Origin: Heterodera schachtii
Lineage: Eukaryota; Nematoda; Chromadorea; Rhabditida; Heteroderidae
NCBI GenBank assembly: GCA_023374025.1
Contig: SIJG01000023.1
Coordinates: 743,382 to 807,381 of the forward strand
Direction: 5' to 3'
DNA: 64,000 nt
Of this stretch, positions 48,701 through 61,850 are shown one piece after another. The translations under genes were made by a program, and so were the position numbers. Positions within the stretch are counted from its first letter, which is position 1; each line of letters starts with the position of its first letter. The notes under the pieces were generated by a model. That model was not told where the DNA came from, did not search any database, and saw nothing but the letters and a program-made list of their open reading frames with translations.

Positions 48701-51700
48701 ACATACGGTGTCCGGTTGATATTTCATCGGCATCAACTGATCAAATAAAATATATTAAAGTTAAATAGGCAACAAATTTATTCAAAAAAAAAAAAAACGG
48801 CACGACCATAAGAAGGATACGGTCGAACAGTTGGATGCCGCCGAGCGCGGAAATGCCCATGTAGAGGAAAACGCCGTAAAGCACGGGCATCGGAATGAAC
48901 TCTGATATGATATGGAGATGAAGAAGGATGAGGGATATAAAAGAAAAGCCAGTTTCGGATTAAGGTCTGGGGATTTAACACGTAAAATGAGCAGCAATTA
49001 GCCCAGCTCACCGCCTTATGAAATAAAATATTTGAAACGAAATTTTGTTATCAAAAATGCTTTATTTTTCTCGTCCCGGATCCCGACCCAAAAAATTTGG
49101 CTTTCCTAACCAAAATCCCAATTTTTGATTTCTCGTCCCGCAGAAACAACTGGCGTACACACCCATACCCATCTCTTATATTTGCTTTATTTCATAATAT
49201 TTCTAAACCAATAGAGGCATGGGGGAAGCTAAACTCCACCCCTCAATGGTCTGCTGGGTTAGGCTACGCCCTGAACTGAGTGGTGCATGAATGAATAAAA
49301 AAATGAATGGCTTCTTGTACTGACTGAGCAGTTTGGTCATCGTGACAGAAAGGCCGATCAGAATGAAGGTGACAATGCCGGTGACACGTTGTTCCCTGTA
49401 AATAATACATTTGAGCATGAATGAGATGGGCCGGGAACTGCTGGCCTGTAGCCAGAAGGGGGGGGGGGGGAACGAAAAATTAAAAATTTTAATTTTTTGA
49501 ATTTTCCCAGCGGCGCCACTATCGGTCGGCATCGCTGAATCACCATTTTACAATATTTTTTTTTTCGAAAATTTGACCCTAATATGGTAAAATAGTCATT
49601 TTTAGCCAAAAAAATTTCACGTTCCTTTCTTTCCTTCCCTGTGCTGAAAATTTTGAAAAATAACACAAGAGAAAATTTTTAGCCCGAAGAGCAAAAAATA
49701 AAGTTTTCGGATTCTTCATCCAAAATTTTTCTGGATACGGGCCTGGTCGGAATTTTGATTCTCGAAATGAAAAGTTGGCACTCGACTATATTGTGCCGCA
49801 CATTTGTTAGGAAAATGCCAAAAATTTGCAACCAATTCGAATTAAAACACACCGACATCCGATGAAATGGGTATGCTCCCCTGGTGCGCGACTTTCGGAC
49901 TCGACACGCAACGAATTCACATGGTTTATGGAGAGAACAGTGGCGGCCACGTAAATGGGAAGTCCAAGAATGCCAACAACGACAATGAGCAGGGAAAGGA
50001 CAAAGAGATCAAGATGGTAGCCGCAGCCTAACAAAAAATGCCAAAATTTTATTAACCATAAAAGAGACAATATTGAAAAATCGGGGATTCATGGATTTCA
50101 ACAAAGAAAAACCGGGGATCAGCAGGGACGGTCCAAGGATTTCGGCTTGGAAGAGACAGACACCGACAAACGGATGACCGTATTTTTATTGGGCAGAAAA
50201 AGTTTTTTTTCCTCATTTTTCAAATAAAATTTTGGAGAAGAGAGGGGGCGTACTGGAGATGCCAAAAGGCGGAAGCGAGAATTTTGTTTTGTTTTTTTAG
50301 AAATATTGATATATTTATAAAGAAGATTTAAAAAATTCAAATGGGGAGAGCTCGACCTTGGAGGGGGTACAAATCTGAAAAAAAAGCTTATTTTTCCCTT
50401 AAAAATTTTGGGTGCGGAAGTGGGTATTGGGGGAGAAGGGCATGCATGCACTAGGGTTGGAATTACGAGACCTTACAAAAATGATATTCGAGCACCCTTA
50501 AAAATTTCAAGAAGTCGGAATTCCGTGCCTCGAAAAAATTTCGTAAGACTAAACTCAGAATTTCATTCAAGCCCCGATACCGTACCCTGCCGCAACGGGA
50601 AACTCCCCGAAAGTGGGTCAGTGATACAGTATTTCTAAAACAAAGTTCTGTAGCATTTCATTCTGAATTTTAATTCATTTTTTTGAAAGGTAAATAAAAC
50701 TGAGATTCCATGCTTCATTGATGGCTTTTTCCACTGATCCATTTTCCGGTTACGCCTCGGGACCATCCATGTGGATCAGGGATTTGAATGGTGGCAAATT
50801 CGGGCGAGAGTCGTCCAATTTTTTCCAATCTCATATTTTTGGAGTAGTTCTTTTTTTCCATTTTCATATATTTTGAATGACCCTTTTTCAATTTGTTCTC
50901 CCGACGGTTGACAATGACCGCAGTGATTTGTTGGTCCATAAAAATGAGGACACATGCGAGAACAGCAGGGATAAACGCCAGCGGAGCTGTCCACAACGGA
51001 TTGCCACTGAACGGATGAACCAACCAGCCACGACCGTGCCAAGTGGGCTAAAAAGATGGGCAATGGTTTTGTGGATGCAATAAATTTCTTTCCCCGTCCC
51101 CTACCCCCTAGTATCGTTCCGGCCCGAATTTGTTTTTTCTAAGAAAATTTCAAGAAAAAATTTTTAAAATTAAAAATAATTTCAAAGAAAAAAATTTTTT
51201 TAGAGGTTACAATAATAATATTTTTTGGATGGCTTAGAGCCTATGCCTCTTTGAAACAAGCTCCCCATTTTTGGAGAAGTTCAAAAAAGATCCATTGATC
51301 AGGCGCCACAAGAAATACAGTATCTTCATTTTACAGTACTCTGAAGGTGGATGGAACGTTCAGCTTTGGCGTGTTGATGCCCACAAAAAAGTCCAGCAAA
51401 GTCATGCACACGATAGCGATCATCACTTAATGGAAAGTGGTGGGAAATTTGAGGAAAAAGGAATATAAAAAAAATTTTTTGATTATTAATCACCAGATTA
51501 AATTTAAAAAATTTAAAACACAACGCCAATCTTACCCGAAAAGTCACTGAGCACCTGTCGCACCTTTGACGGAAAGTAGCAGCTGTTTCGCAACTTCTGA
51601 ATGCGGGAAACAATTTTATTTTCTGATAAAATTGCATTAAAAGAAGCCAATTTATGTATAAAATTTCAATTTTAATTGCCCTATAAACGGCGTCATAAAA

Positions 51701-52593
51701 CCGATATATGTTTTTGGCATTGAAAAAATAATAATGGCAAATTCTCTGTATCGGAATGATCAAAACATGAACGGGGAATTCGAGGGCTTAAAAAAAACCT
51801 GGAAATCAGAATTCCGTTCCTTATACCCGATGTAAAAGTTTTCCTAGAGCCAAATCTTTTAATAACGGAATGTATTTTTTACACTATTTAACTAAATACT
51901 TGGGATTTCAATTTTAAAAAAAACACCTTCAACGTGATGGCAATGAAAAAGGTGCACAACATCAGCACCAGACTCATCAAAAGTTTGTCGTACAACACAA
52001 AACATGACGAGCCCTCCAAGGTGCCCAACAATTGGGTACATTTGCCCAACGGCACACGAGAGTAATCCATCATCATTGGCACGGAGGTGGTGGTGGTGTT
52101 AGATGACGGTGACGGCAAAAGGGTGTCCAAGTGCAATTTGTGTGCACGAGCCGACACCCGTGCCATCGGGGCACCTGTCGACACGCAATGGCACTCCTCC
52201 AGCGGAGGAGAGGGGAGGGTGGACAAACTGTCAACAGCAACAGAGGGAATGTGGCTGATCACGTCCAGTGTGTCACTGATCTGCCAGTTGGAGAGAGGTG
52301 GAGTGTTGTTTTTGTGAGCTTTAGCTATAGCTTTCGGCGAACTTATTCCCATGTTCCTCAAAAGTTTTTTGAAAAGTGCGTCTCTCTCTTTCTCTCGCCA
52401 TCTCTCATTTCTTTTCTCCCGGTCTCTCTCTCTCTCTCTCTCTCACTCACTTTTTCTCTCTATCCATCTGTAATGGCTGATCGAAAATAGCTGTCCCACA
52501 GCTATTTTCGATCAGCCATTACACCATCTCTAATTTATTCTCTGCCAGTCTCTCTCTCTCTCTTTGTCTATCGCACTATCTGTCTGCCGTTTT

Positions 52594-52634
<41 letters not shown>

Positions 52635-55600
52635 TTGAACAGCTTCATACAAGCCTCGTAGACGAAAATGACGGCGATCAGCATGGCAAATGATTCTTCC
52701 GTGAAGCGGGTGATGTAGGAGACAAGCGATGAAGCATCAGTCGCCACCATCACAAAAAGAATCAGCGCGGTCCAAACATGGACCCAAAAGCGGAAGGACA
52801 GATAGTTGAGTGACAGGCCCTGATCAGAGGGTGCAAAATTTAGGAAAACTTTTTTTTTCAAAAATTTTTCATTAAATTTTTTGGTTTAGAGAGAAAAGCT
52901 CGCTTTCAGTACCAGTATGTAGTCCCGTCCCCGGTCTCTACTAGGCATGCTCGAGAATAGCGGGTCTCGAGCAAGAAATTTCTCGAGTTTTTTTTTTGTG
53001 GTCTTGCTCTTCGGCCCGATTCCGACCCACTAGGCCTATTCTCGGGTCTATTCTCGGTCTCGTGCTTTGGTAAGTTTTGTCTCTTTCTTCCCTAAACTGA
53101 CAGTGCACATGTCGAACACGATGGTCTCAAACACGAGCACGGGCCCAGTGGAACCGATGATGGTCAGTGGTTGTCCGCTGAACAGATGATACATCACTCC
53201 ACAGATGGCACCGCTGGCCAAATTTTCCATTGCGGCCTAAAATTTAAAAAAATGAGGTAGGAGGGAATGTTTTTTTTTTCAAATCATCATTTTTGAACAT
53301 GATGAAATGGGACTGCTGCTGCTGATCCCAAGAACCGCCGTCCCAGTTATAAATGAGTCAGAAATACTGTATTCTCTAAAAAACTGAATTACGGTAATCT
53401 ACTTATTTACGGTAATCTACATACCTATTATTAGGATCTGAATCGAGAAACCCTAGCATTTGGGGGGGGGGGGCGGGAATTTAAAACTGAAACATTCCTC
53501 AGGTTCTTACTGTACCTATACCGAACAATCGAGCATTATTCATTCATTTAATCATTTCCACGATTTCTCTTACTGTATTGTATACAATTTCTTACTGTAC
53601 CTTCCCCGTTCTTACTGTACCCACCATGCGCTGTTGCGTCGCCTCCTCCAACAGGCCACCAAATGTGACAATTGGTGCGAGCAGTGCGAAATACATGAAG
53701 CAGAACGATGCCACACATTGGAGGTTGAATGCGTCGGTGAAATCGGATCGAAAATAGGGCGCACGGCGACGAATGTCCGCGATCAGTCCACCGAACAGTT
53801 TGCCGGTGCGACGCAGAGCCGGGTCCTGGCCATGGCCGCCGGAACTGTCCAAGTCCTCAAGACTTGTCTATAAAACAACAGGCTTTAGTAAGCATGGAAC
53901 AGGTCGTTTCCCGCGCCTACCCCCAAATTTTCAAGAGAAATTTTTCAGGAAAAGAATTTTAGAAAATCTTTTTATAAGAAAAGTTCAATTTTGGAAATTT
54001 TTTTTGAAAAAAAACTTAGTGAGTCACCATAAAAATTGAAAACGCTAGAAAAGTTTTTCCTTAAAATTTGTTAAAGTTTTCTTATAAAAAATGTTCTAAA
54101 ATTTTGAAAAAGCCAAGTACGCTGATAAGATATTTAAAAAAAAAATGCAAAAGCATAAAAACTTAGAAAATACAGTGTAATGGAAAGAGTACGGTAGGCA
54201 TTCATCTTCCAACAATTTACATTGCAAATTGCAGAGGTGGTCCTAATACCGTATCCATCAAAAAAAAAAACACAGTATTACTGAAATATGTATTTTCTGC
54301 TTTTCCAATTACTGTTCAAGTTTCCCCCAAGAATTCAGTGTTTAGCAGCCAACAGTTCCATTCCCTACCTTTTTCTTCCCATTCATTAGCGGTGCGGTGG
54401 GAATGCCATTTTTTGCTTTTCCGTCGCCTTTGTCACCGCCAACGGCGCCGCCGCTTTTTGGCAATCCATCGCTCTTTGCTTTCCCACCATTTTTACTCTT
54501 CTCAACCGCTGTCAACAGTTCTTTTTGTGCCTGAATTTTCATTAAATTCAATGCATAATTATTCTTTTTTTATTCATCTAAAAAATGAAGAGATCGGAGG
54601 AAGGAAGTCCCGGAACTGAGAGGGAATTTTCCTGGGACATTTTTACAATAGCCCAAGATAGGGACTGTATCCCAGGGGGGAGAGGGTAAAAATACACGGA
54701 GAATTTTCCTGGGACATTTTTACAATAGCCCAAGATAGGGACTGTATCCCAGGGGGGAGAGGGTAAAAATACACGGAGAATTTCCTGGACATTTTTACAT
54801 AGCCCAAGATAGGGACTGTATCCCAGGGGGGAGAGGGTAAAAATACACGGAGAATTTTCCTGGGACATTTTTTACAATAGCCCAAGATAGGGACAGTATC
54901 CCAGGGGGAGAGGGAAGAATACACGGAGAATTTTCCTGGACATTTTTACAATAGCCCAAGATAGGGACTGTATCCCAGGGGGAGAGGGTAAAAATACACG
55001 GAGAATTTTCCTGGGACATTTTTACAATAGCCCAAGATAGGGACTGTATCCCAGGGGGGAGAGGGTAAAAATACACGGAGAATTTTCCTGGGACATTTTT
55101 ACAATAGCCCAAATAGGGACTGTATCCCAGGGGGGAGAGGGTAAAAATACACGGAGAATTTCCTGGACATTTTTACAATAGCCCAAGATAGGGACTGTAT
55201 CCCAGGGGGGAGAGGGTAAAATACACGGAGAATTTTCCTGGGACATTTTTACAATAGCCCAAGATAGGGACTGTATCCCAGGGGGGAGAGGGTAAAAATA
55301 CACGGAGAATTTTCCTGGGACATTTTTACAATAGCCCAAGATAGGGACTGTATCCCAGGGGGGAGAGGGTAAAAATACACGGAGGACATACACCAACCCC
55401 CCCCCCCCTACCCAAAAAGGGGGGGGGGAATTTTTTTTTACGAAAAAGACAAAAAACGTCGAAAAATTGGCTGAAAAACGGAAATTTTGAAAATCGAAAT
55501 TTGACCCAGATAATGCTGATCGAACAACGGCTTTATTTTTTCAAAATTCAATCCAAAGAATTGAGATTTGGTTTTTGCCGAGACTCTCGAGTTGCAATAA

Positions 55601-58600
55601 AATATGCAAATGTACTTCAAATAAGGAGGCACCACACCACCTGAACACGACTCTGCTGATTGGGGATGGAACTTGGCGGTTCAATCCGAATGTTTGGGTC
55701 CCATTCCCCGGGTGGCAGCACAGTGACAGCATCCAAGAATTCGTCAACACCGTCCAAAAGGTCCGATCGCTGTTTGGCCTTGTAGGCGACCTCGTGGAAA
55801 ATCTGATTTGTGTGAGAAACAGCGATGAGACAGATGGCAGGCAAATGCATAGAATAGAGAGCAAACAGTTCATTCCATCCCAGGTAATGTCCCAGGGTGC
55901 CGTCGGGAAAAATTTTGTAATTTTAATGCGATTTGTTAAAAAATTTTCACACCAACAATTGCTAATTTTGTGGATTTGTTAAAAAAATTATGTTTTTTTA
56001 TAAAGATTTTTTTTAATTTTTTGAAATTGTAAAAAATAAGAAAAAAAAACTTGTTAAGAAATTTTGAAAATTTAGTTTTTTTTTTTTTAAATTTTCCGAA
56101 TCAGAGGGAAACGTATTGTACCCACATGTATATGTTCCACGATTTTATTCATCATATCTATCTCAATCCACCTCATCGGACATTAAAGTGGCAATTGCGC
56201 GTCCAATTTCTTTGAACTGTGCCGCATGCCCGGAGGGGCCAAGCAATAAGAACAGAAAGCGCGTTGGCACAGGCACTTCCGTCAGATCGCCAAGCAGTTG
56301 GGCCTTCTTGAGACGAACAAACGCAGTGACATGGTGGGTGAGGAAGTCAACCTGAGTGCATGTCACACATTTTTGGAGAAAATGTATTAATTGCTTGGGA
56401 AGTAATTAATTAATTAACTAATGAACCTCTCCCACTAAAACATTGGACGCCTCAGCGCCGGGCGGCAACTTTTTCATGAAGTGCATATTGCGCGCAAAAA
56501 AGTCACTGCTCTGCGAATTCTCCTTTTGCATGTCCTTGGGCAACGAACCAACCTAAAAAAATGCTTCCGGGATTTCTTAATTAAATTCTTGGCATAATTT
56601 ATGTAACGGAATTATAAAATCTAATGAATGGGGACAATTAGCAAAAATTGATAGTGCCAAGTGTTTTCAACAGTGATTGATTTGGATAGAAAACAAAATT
56701 GATCGAGCGAGACACAAGCCAAAATTTTTTAGCCAAGATTCTCGAGCAGACGAAAAAGGGATCCAATCAAAATCATATTAACATTATAAAGTCCGGAACA
56801 AATTGGCCAAACTAATAAGGGCTCGACAGTTTTGAAAAAACCTTGACCTGGATTCTATATTGGACCCGAACCTGGAATTCCTGGACAAAAACCCAGATCC
56901 AGAAAAAATCCAGGCTTATCATGGTCTGGGTCCAGGCATGGATGAACCTATTACTCACTTTGGGCAGCTCAAGCTGATTGCCGGCCGTTTGCCGCTTCGT
57001 TGGACTGTCCGAATCTGTGCCACGTCCCTGCAGATTTTTGCCATGGGAAAATGTGCGGCCAATGTCGGAAATGGAGCGAACGGCGCTCAAAAAGCTTCCC
57101 TGGCTTGACCCGCCGTTTGTGGTGGCGGGATGCCGTGCCTTTGTGAGAGGAATTGGCAAATTTTAGACACAGCACGTCGATGATACTCATCAAAACAACA
57201 ACATTGGCAAGCTGTGTGTTTATTGGAGACTTTCCCAATATGCATGGGGAAAGCCTAGCCTCGAAATTTTAATCTGGTGGATCATACATTAACAAGGGGT
57301 GCGTGCGCCAGTCAGACCCCCATACGTCGGACGTTTGGCGCAGGGGGGTGCGCCAGGACTAATTTTTCTTACGTCGGCCCCTATTTTTCCCCGGCGAAGA
57401 CCTTTTTTTTTTTTTTTGCTATTCAAATCACCTTTTTTTCGGCGCCGCGTTTTTTCCAAAAAACTTTTTTTGAAGGGTGGGGCGGTCCGGCGGTGCCGAT
57501 AGGCGCCGCCGGGAAAATTTTTTAATTTTGTATGCGTTTTGCTAAGGAAATTGTTCAAATTTTAACTTTTTCCACCTTCGGTACGACCCACCCCACGACG
57601 ACCCCCCCTCCTTTACAGCCGCCCCCCTTACGACGCACGTGGGGGGGGGGGGGGGGGGGTGCGCCAGGCCCCTTACGACGCGGGGTGGGTGCGCCGGCGC
57701 ACCCCTTGTTAATGTATGTGGTGGATGGCTTTTCGGTACATAACTTATTTGGGCCAGGATTTGAAATTTAAAAAAATGCGCAAATTCCATGAAATACATG
57801 CCAAAATGATTTCGAAGGCTCAATGCCACAGTTTGAGCTACCAAGGGGGACTTTGATCTGTACTACAAATTGTTCAAATTGTAATACTGCACCAAATTGA
57901 CATGAACATCATGTATATAAACATCATACAATTTCCAATGTATAAACTTTTTACTGACAAAATAACTTAAATACAGAAGTAGAAGTGTCGAAAAAAAAAT
58001 TCCTAGGGGCTGCTGGAAAAATTGAGAAAATTGTCAAGATTTTTCATTGAGAATTTTTTTGAATTAGAGATCGAAAGTCCCAAACTCAGTACCGAAATCC
58101 CAGTCCGTATTGGGTCTTTAAGTGCCAAAACAATTCGTGCCATTTTACCTGCTCGTATTGGTGCGTGTGCCTTCGTGACAACACATAACGCACGTCGTTG
58201 CATTCGCTTTCTTGCAAATCACCGTTGGCAACAAATTGTTCCAAAATGCCTTCTAAAGAGGCGGCACAGCAGCAGGGAGAGGGAAGGGGGGAACTGATCG
58301 TAATCATCATATAGGTACAGTAACCGAACCAATTAATTCGGGAAGGGTGGCCGCTTCCAAATCGATCAGGACAATGCCGTGAAGAAGACATGATCTGGGA
58401 GGGGGACAGAAAATCATTCATTGCCATTCATTGACTCGGCTATTTTGATCAAACTACCGTAATTGGAAGAGGGCGTGCAGGGAAAGGGTGGCCACGTGGG
58501 GCTTGGACCTGTAAATATAAAAAAAAATATTCATCTGCTGATCACTCTCTCTCGTTTGTAATTTGGCCTCTTCCCTCTCTCTCTTTCTCTCTCATTTTCG

Positions 58601-60678
58601 GCATTTCCCAATTTCCCTCTCGTCTCTCTCGTGCTCTGTGCAAAGCATCACGCTCTCTCATTTTGTCATTTCGACTAACGATCACTCTCTCTCATTTTGT
58701 CATTTCGACTAACCATCACTCTCTCTTATTTTTGGCATTTCACTCTTTCGTCTCTGCCCTTGTTCTGCTCTGTGCTCACCATCTGTTCCCGCCCTCCTCC
58801 ACGTCCTCCTCGAACTTCACCCATCTTGCCGTTTCTCGCCATTCCTCCACATCACCACTTCGCCACAGTTCGCCCATTTCCGTGAACACTGCTGGCGAAT
58901 CATCCTGCTCATTAAGCAGAAACATCACTCGAGTGCCGGGCGCTTAATTAAGTGTCCACAATTAGGAGGAGGACGGGCATGCAACACAATGACAATTACC
59001 CAAATCCTCCATTCGCTGCATGGTCGAAAGTTGTGGCATTTGCTGCAACTCCAGGGAGTCACGGTTGCGCGACATGCGCCGTTTGCGGATGGATTGGCCA
59101 CCCGTCTCATCGGCACGGTGAATGCCCATGGACCTTAATGGATAGGGGGTTGATATTTCATTTTTTGCGCCGCAATTCCGGATTCCGACAGATGGCGCTG
59201 AGACTAAGCATTTGGGGTTTTTTGGCGCCAGGATCCCGCAATTTTTTTTGCCAGAAAGGCGCATTTCGACAGTTTTTGGCGCCGGAATCCTGCATTTCGG
59301 CAATTTTGGTGCCGGCACTCAGCAATTTTTTGGTGTCAGCCGCATTCCGGCATTTTTGGCTGCAGAACTATCCCTGGCCAGGACAATGTTCAGCCAACTG
59401 TGTTGTCCCCCGCCCCCATAAATGCCATTTTTGACAAATTCTGCCCCAATTCACATCCAAAGTGATTCGCGCCGGTCAGCAGCGATCTCTTTGTCCGTTT
59501 GATGAATGTTGGCCAAAGTGTCGGCGGAAGTTGTCGGCTGAGTTTGGCCTGCTGCTGGCTGAGGCTCTTCAACAGGTGCAGCGGGTTCGGTAATTGCCAC
59601 TTTGCTAGCGGATCCAGAGGCTGAATGTTTTCTCTTATAAATTAGGACCGTAAACGGCGGCCGCCGGAAAATGCGTCAGTAATACAGTATACGACGGTGG
59701 AAAGGCGTCAGTAATACAGTAGTATGCGTTAGTGGAAAATATACATTATATGCATAATACAGTATTTATAGAAACAAATTTTATGGAAGCATTAAATATT
59801 ATACAAAATACAAAAGGTCAACAAAATATATATGAACCTCATTAATTTCAGTTTTTTGAAAGGTTCGAAAATGTGCAAATATACTGTAATTGGATTATTG
59901 TATTGTTTATTTCCATACATTCAATTAGCGCATAAAATTCAAATAATCATATTACCTTGTCTCGTTTTTTAAGAAATTCTGATTCACTGACGCATTTTTC
60001 CAATTCTTTGGTGGGGGGTATTTGCTAAATTCCAGGACAATGCGCAGAAAAAAAAAATATATGCTTAAGCATACAAATACTGGCACAAAACTTATAAAAT
60101 ACGGCACTTCGATTGATTAATTTGGCCAATTTTTAACGCCTAAACCACAAAATTCAAAGCTAAAAAATAAAAGAAAATTGCGATAACGAAAAGCTGCTGC
60201 CATGACAATTCTTTTGAGACTAATTGATCTTTGACCAACTGGATTTTCAAAAATGAACTTATGGCGCCGCCCCATTAATTGACTCATTAGATATTTATTC
60301 GCCTAAATATATTAAAAAATGAACTTACGGCGCCCCCTTAATTGACTCAATAAACATTTATTAGCCCAAATACAACAGATATCCAATTTTCACTTTTGAA
60401 AAGCTGCTGCCATGACAATTTGTTTGAGACTAATTGATGTTTGATCAAAAAATAGGGTTTCAAAATGAATTTATGGTGTTGCCCTCTTAATTGACCCATT
60501 AAAAATTCATTAGTCAAATACAATACAAAATGAACCTGTGGCACCCCCCCCCCCCTAATTGACTCATTAGCCCAAATACAATAAATATCCAATTTTCACC
60601 TTCTGCTGCTGTTGCTGCTGACACTGTTGAAGGGGCAGCCGATGACATTTTGTCACCGTTGTTTTGGCTGTTGTTCAT
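45750..60678 (-). CDS. SLC4 Na+-coupled bicarbonate transporter
   Basis: Transcript-order exons: 60678-60600, 59620-59455, 59133-59000, 58942-58780, 58508-58458, 58394-58330, 58252-58149, 57137-56959, 56552-56427, 56351-56172, 55802-55641, 54530-54369, 53867-53625, 53236-53102, 52819-52634, 52280-51927, 51596-51536, 51425-51340, 51047-50882, 50027-49853, 49395-49325, 48901-48806, 48736-48707, 48635-48513, 47406-47176, 46840-46774, 46708-46600, 46089-45750. Cytoplasmic domain: [98 protein letters not shown]. Membrane domain: [98 protein letters not shown]; then [14 protein letters not shown]. The motifs favour the Na+-coupled bicarbonate branch (ABTS-1-like) over plain anion exchangers; the role would be pH and chloride control at the plasma membrane. 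Very long introns hold many repeats. The last exon is less certain. Confidence 0.93.
46925..47072. repeat. Tandem duplication of about 75 bp in a transporter intron
   Basis: Two copies of gaatttgacattcattttga and the following acaaattcgggtcgaaa segment, differing at a few bases. Confidence 0.75.
47515..48140. mobile_element. TIR element with arms made of cgtacgaaaacg repeats
   Basis: The left arm (47515-47575) has three units of ggccgttttcgtacgg; the right arm (48070-48140) has four or five inverted units of ccgtacgaaaacgac. About 500 bp of AT-rich DNA lies between. In the transporter intron 47407-48512. No coding capacity. Confidence 0.65.
52381..52631. repeat. (CT)n-rich microsatellite cluster
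   Basis: Several tctctctc tracts in the intron 52281-52633, running up to the donor of the exon that starts at 52634. Confidence 0.9.
52470..52522. repeat. Perfect 25 bp inverted repeat with a 3-base loop
   Basis: Bases 52470-52494 pair exactly with 52498-52522 around ccc. It sits inside the CT-rich cluster but is itself of mixed sequence (gtaatggctgatcgaaaata at the start of the left arm). Confidence 0.9.
52938..53071. repeat. ctcgag/gtctcg-rich interspersed repeat
   Basis: Dense copies of gtctcgagcaagaaatttct and ttctcgggtctattctcgg. The same family appears at 60862-61075 and 61721-61850. Confidence 0.55.
54624..55384. repeat. 77 bp minisatellite, about ten copies
   Basis: The unit starts aattttcctgggacattttt and includes agatagggactgtatcccag and gtaaaaatacacgg. 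It fills most of the transporter intron 54531-55640. Copies are almost identical; differences are mainly lost or gained bases in short homopolymers (for example tcctggac for tcctgggac). Confidence 0.95.
57283..57718. mobile_element. hAT-like MITE with an exact 8 bp target duplication
   Basis: The inverted ends begin catacattaacaaggggtgc. The flanks are tggtggat at 57275-57282 and again at 57719-57726. Length 436 bp, interior GC-rich with a 19-base G run, no transposase. It lies in the transporter intron 57138-58148. An 8 bp duplication is typical of hAT elements. Confidence 0.85.
59660..60005. repeat. Element with ggaaaatgcgtcagt ends
   Basis: The left end is ccggaaaatgcgtcagtaat and the right end contains tcactgacgcatttttcc, inside transporter intron 1. 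Related to 10655-10795. Confidence 0.5.
60190..60599. repeat. Degenerate tandem duplications abutting the first donor site
   Basis: aaaagctgctgccatgacaa occurs at about 60190 and 60400, and atgaacttatggcgcc-like units occur four times. The sequence just before the exon 1 donor (atatccaattttcac) is also present near 60370-60390. Confidence 0.6.
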
Positions 60679-60861
60679 CTTCTTGAGGTTGTCAGTGAAT
60701 TGGCACAATTAATGGCCAACCTTGAAGCGATTGGTTGCTGCTTCTTTAACTTATAAAAGCCATTGAAAAATGAAATAAAATGCACACCCTAGAGAATGGC
60801 AAGAAATATTTTTAGCGAGAATCAACATCAGAAAAAATTCTGAGTGGAAACAAAAAGAAAT

Positions 60862-61075
60862 TTCTCGGCTCGAGACTCTCGACGGTATGACTCTCACACA
60901 CGCCGCCACACACGCACACACTATGTAAATTGCTGCTCAAAATTCTCGATCACGATTTTCGAGTTGAGAAATTTCTCGGGTTTTTTTTTTTGGGTCTCTG
61001 CCTCGATTCTTGGTATCAGTTTTCGAGTCTAGGGATCAATTTTGTCGGTCTCTGTTCTCGAAGTCTCGGAAAATC
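60862..61075. repeat. ctcgag/tctcg-rich interspersed repeat
   Basis: Contains ctcggctcgagactctcgac, gagttgagaaatttctcggg and gtctctgttctcgaagtctc; same family as 52938 and 61721. Confidence 0.5.
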
Positions 61076-61720
61076 ATTTAATAAGAACACCTTTTGGCGC
61101 TGAAATTTGCGGGCGATGCGAAAGAGCAGAACACAAACACGGTGGAGACGATGTTTGGGGGTGAGAAAGGTGATCGGGCCACAGCAGAGCAGCTTGGCCA
61201 AGCTGGGCCAACAACGGTCGCCTGCTCTCTTCTGTTCTGCTTGCTGATTTTTTGATTGAATTGACCGCACCCAACGGATGATCAGATTAATGAGGGATTT
61301 AGATGATGGAACAACGGGGAAGCGGTGGAAGGTGGAGAGAAGCAGCAATTGAGAGAAAGAGCAATTGTCGAAAAATTAATGTGGGTGGCACAAGAAGGCC
61401 TAACAGCAGCAGACAGAGCAGCAGATGAAGCCAATCGATGGAATTGGCGTAGTGTTTGTGTGGGTGTGGCGTTCTGTGAATTGATTGTTGGCGTGGGGCA
61501 GTGGAGGCGCGGGCGGTTATGAGAAGGGGGCGGCGGGAGGGGCGCGTTAGCGGTAGCGGATGATGTGTGAATGTGAATGAATGTGTGTGTGTGTGTGTGT
61601 ACGCGTGGGAGTAATTAATGAATAATTAATTTTACGGGCAAAAAGGTGCCTGTCGTAAATTAATTAGTCAGCGACGCACGCGCATAATTCATCCCGTCAA
61701 TGGCATTTATTGGGGCTGCT

Positions 61721-61850
61721 CGGGATTCGTGGTCTCGACTCTCGAGTTGAGAATTTCTCGTTTTTTTGGGTCTCAGTCTCGACTCTCAGGGTCATTCCAG
61801 GTCTAGGTTCTAGATTCATGGAAAATTCGACTCTCAAGCAGCCCTAGATT
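61721..61850. mobile_element. MITE-like repeat with gctgctcg/caagcagc ends
   Basis: Starts ggctgctcgggattcgtggt and ends cgactctcaagcagcc, giving short inverted ends around ctcgagttgagaatttctcg. Shorter relative of the 60862 repeat. Confidence 0.5.

Noticed and set aside
54624..55384. CRISPR-like array
   Set aside because: Units are contiguous 77 bp copies without unique spacers, inside a nematode intron.
54578..55396. Minus-strand repeated peptide frames
   Set aside because: Translation of the 77 bp minisatellite in an intron.
61080..61350. Minus-strand open stretch ending in a donor-like site
   Set aside because: No ATG, no domain and no phase link to the transporter; at most a 5' UTR exon.
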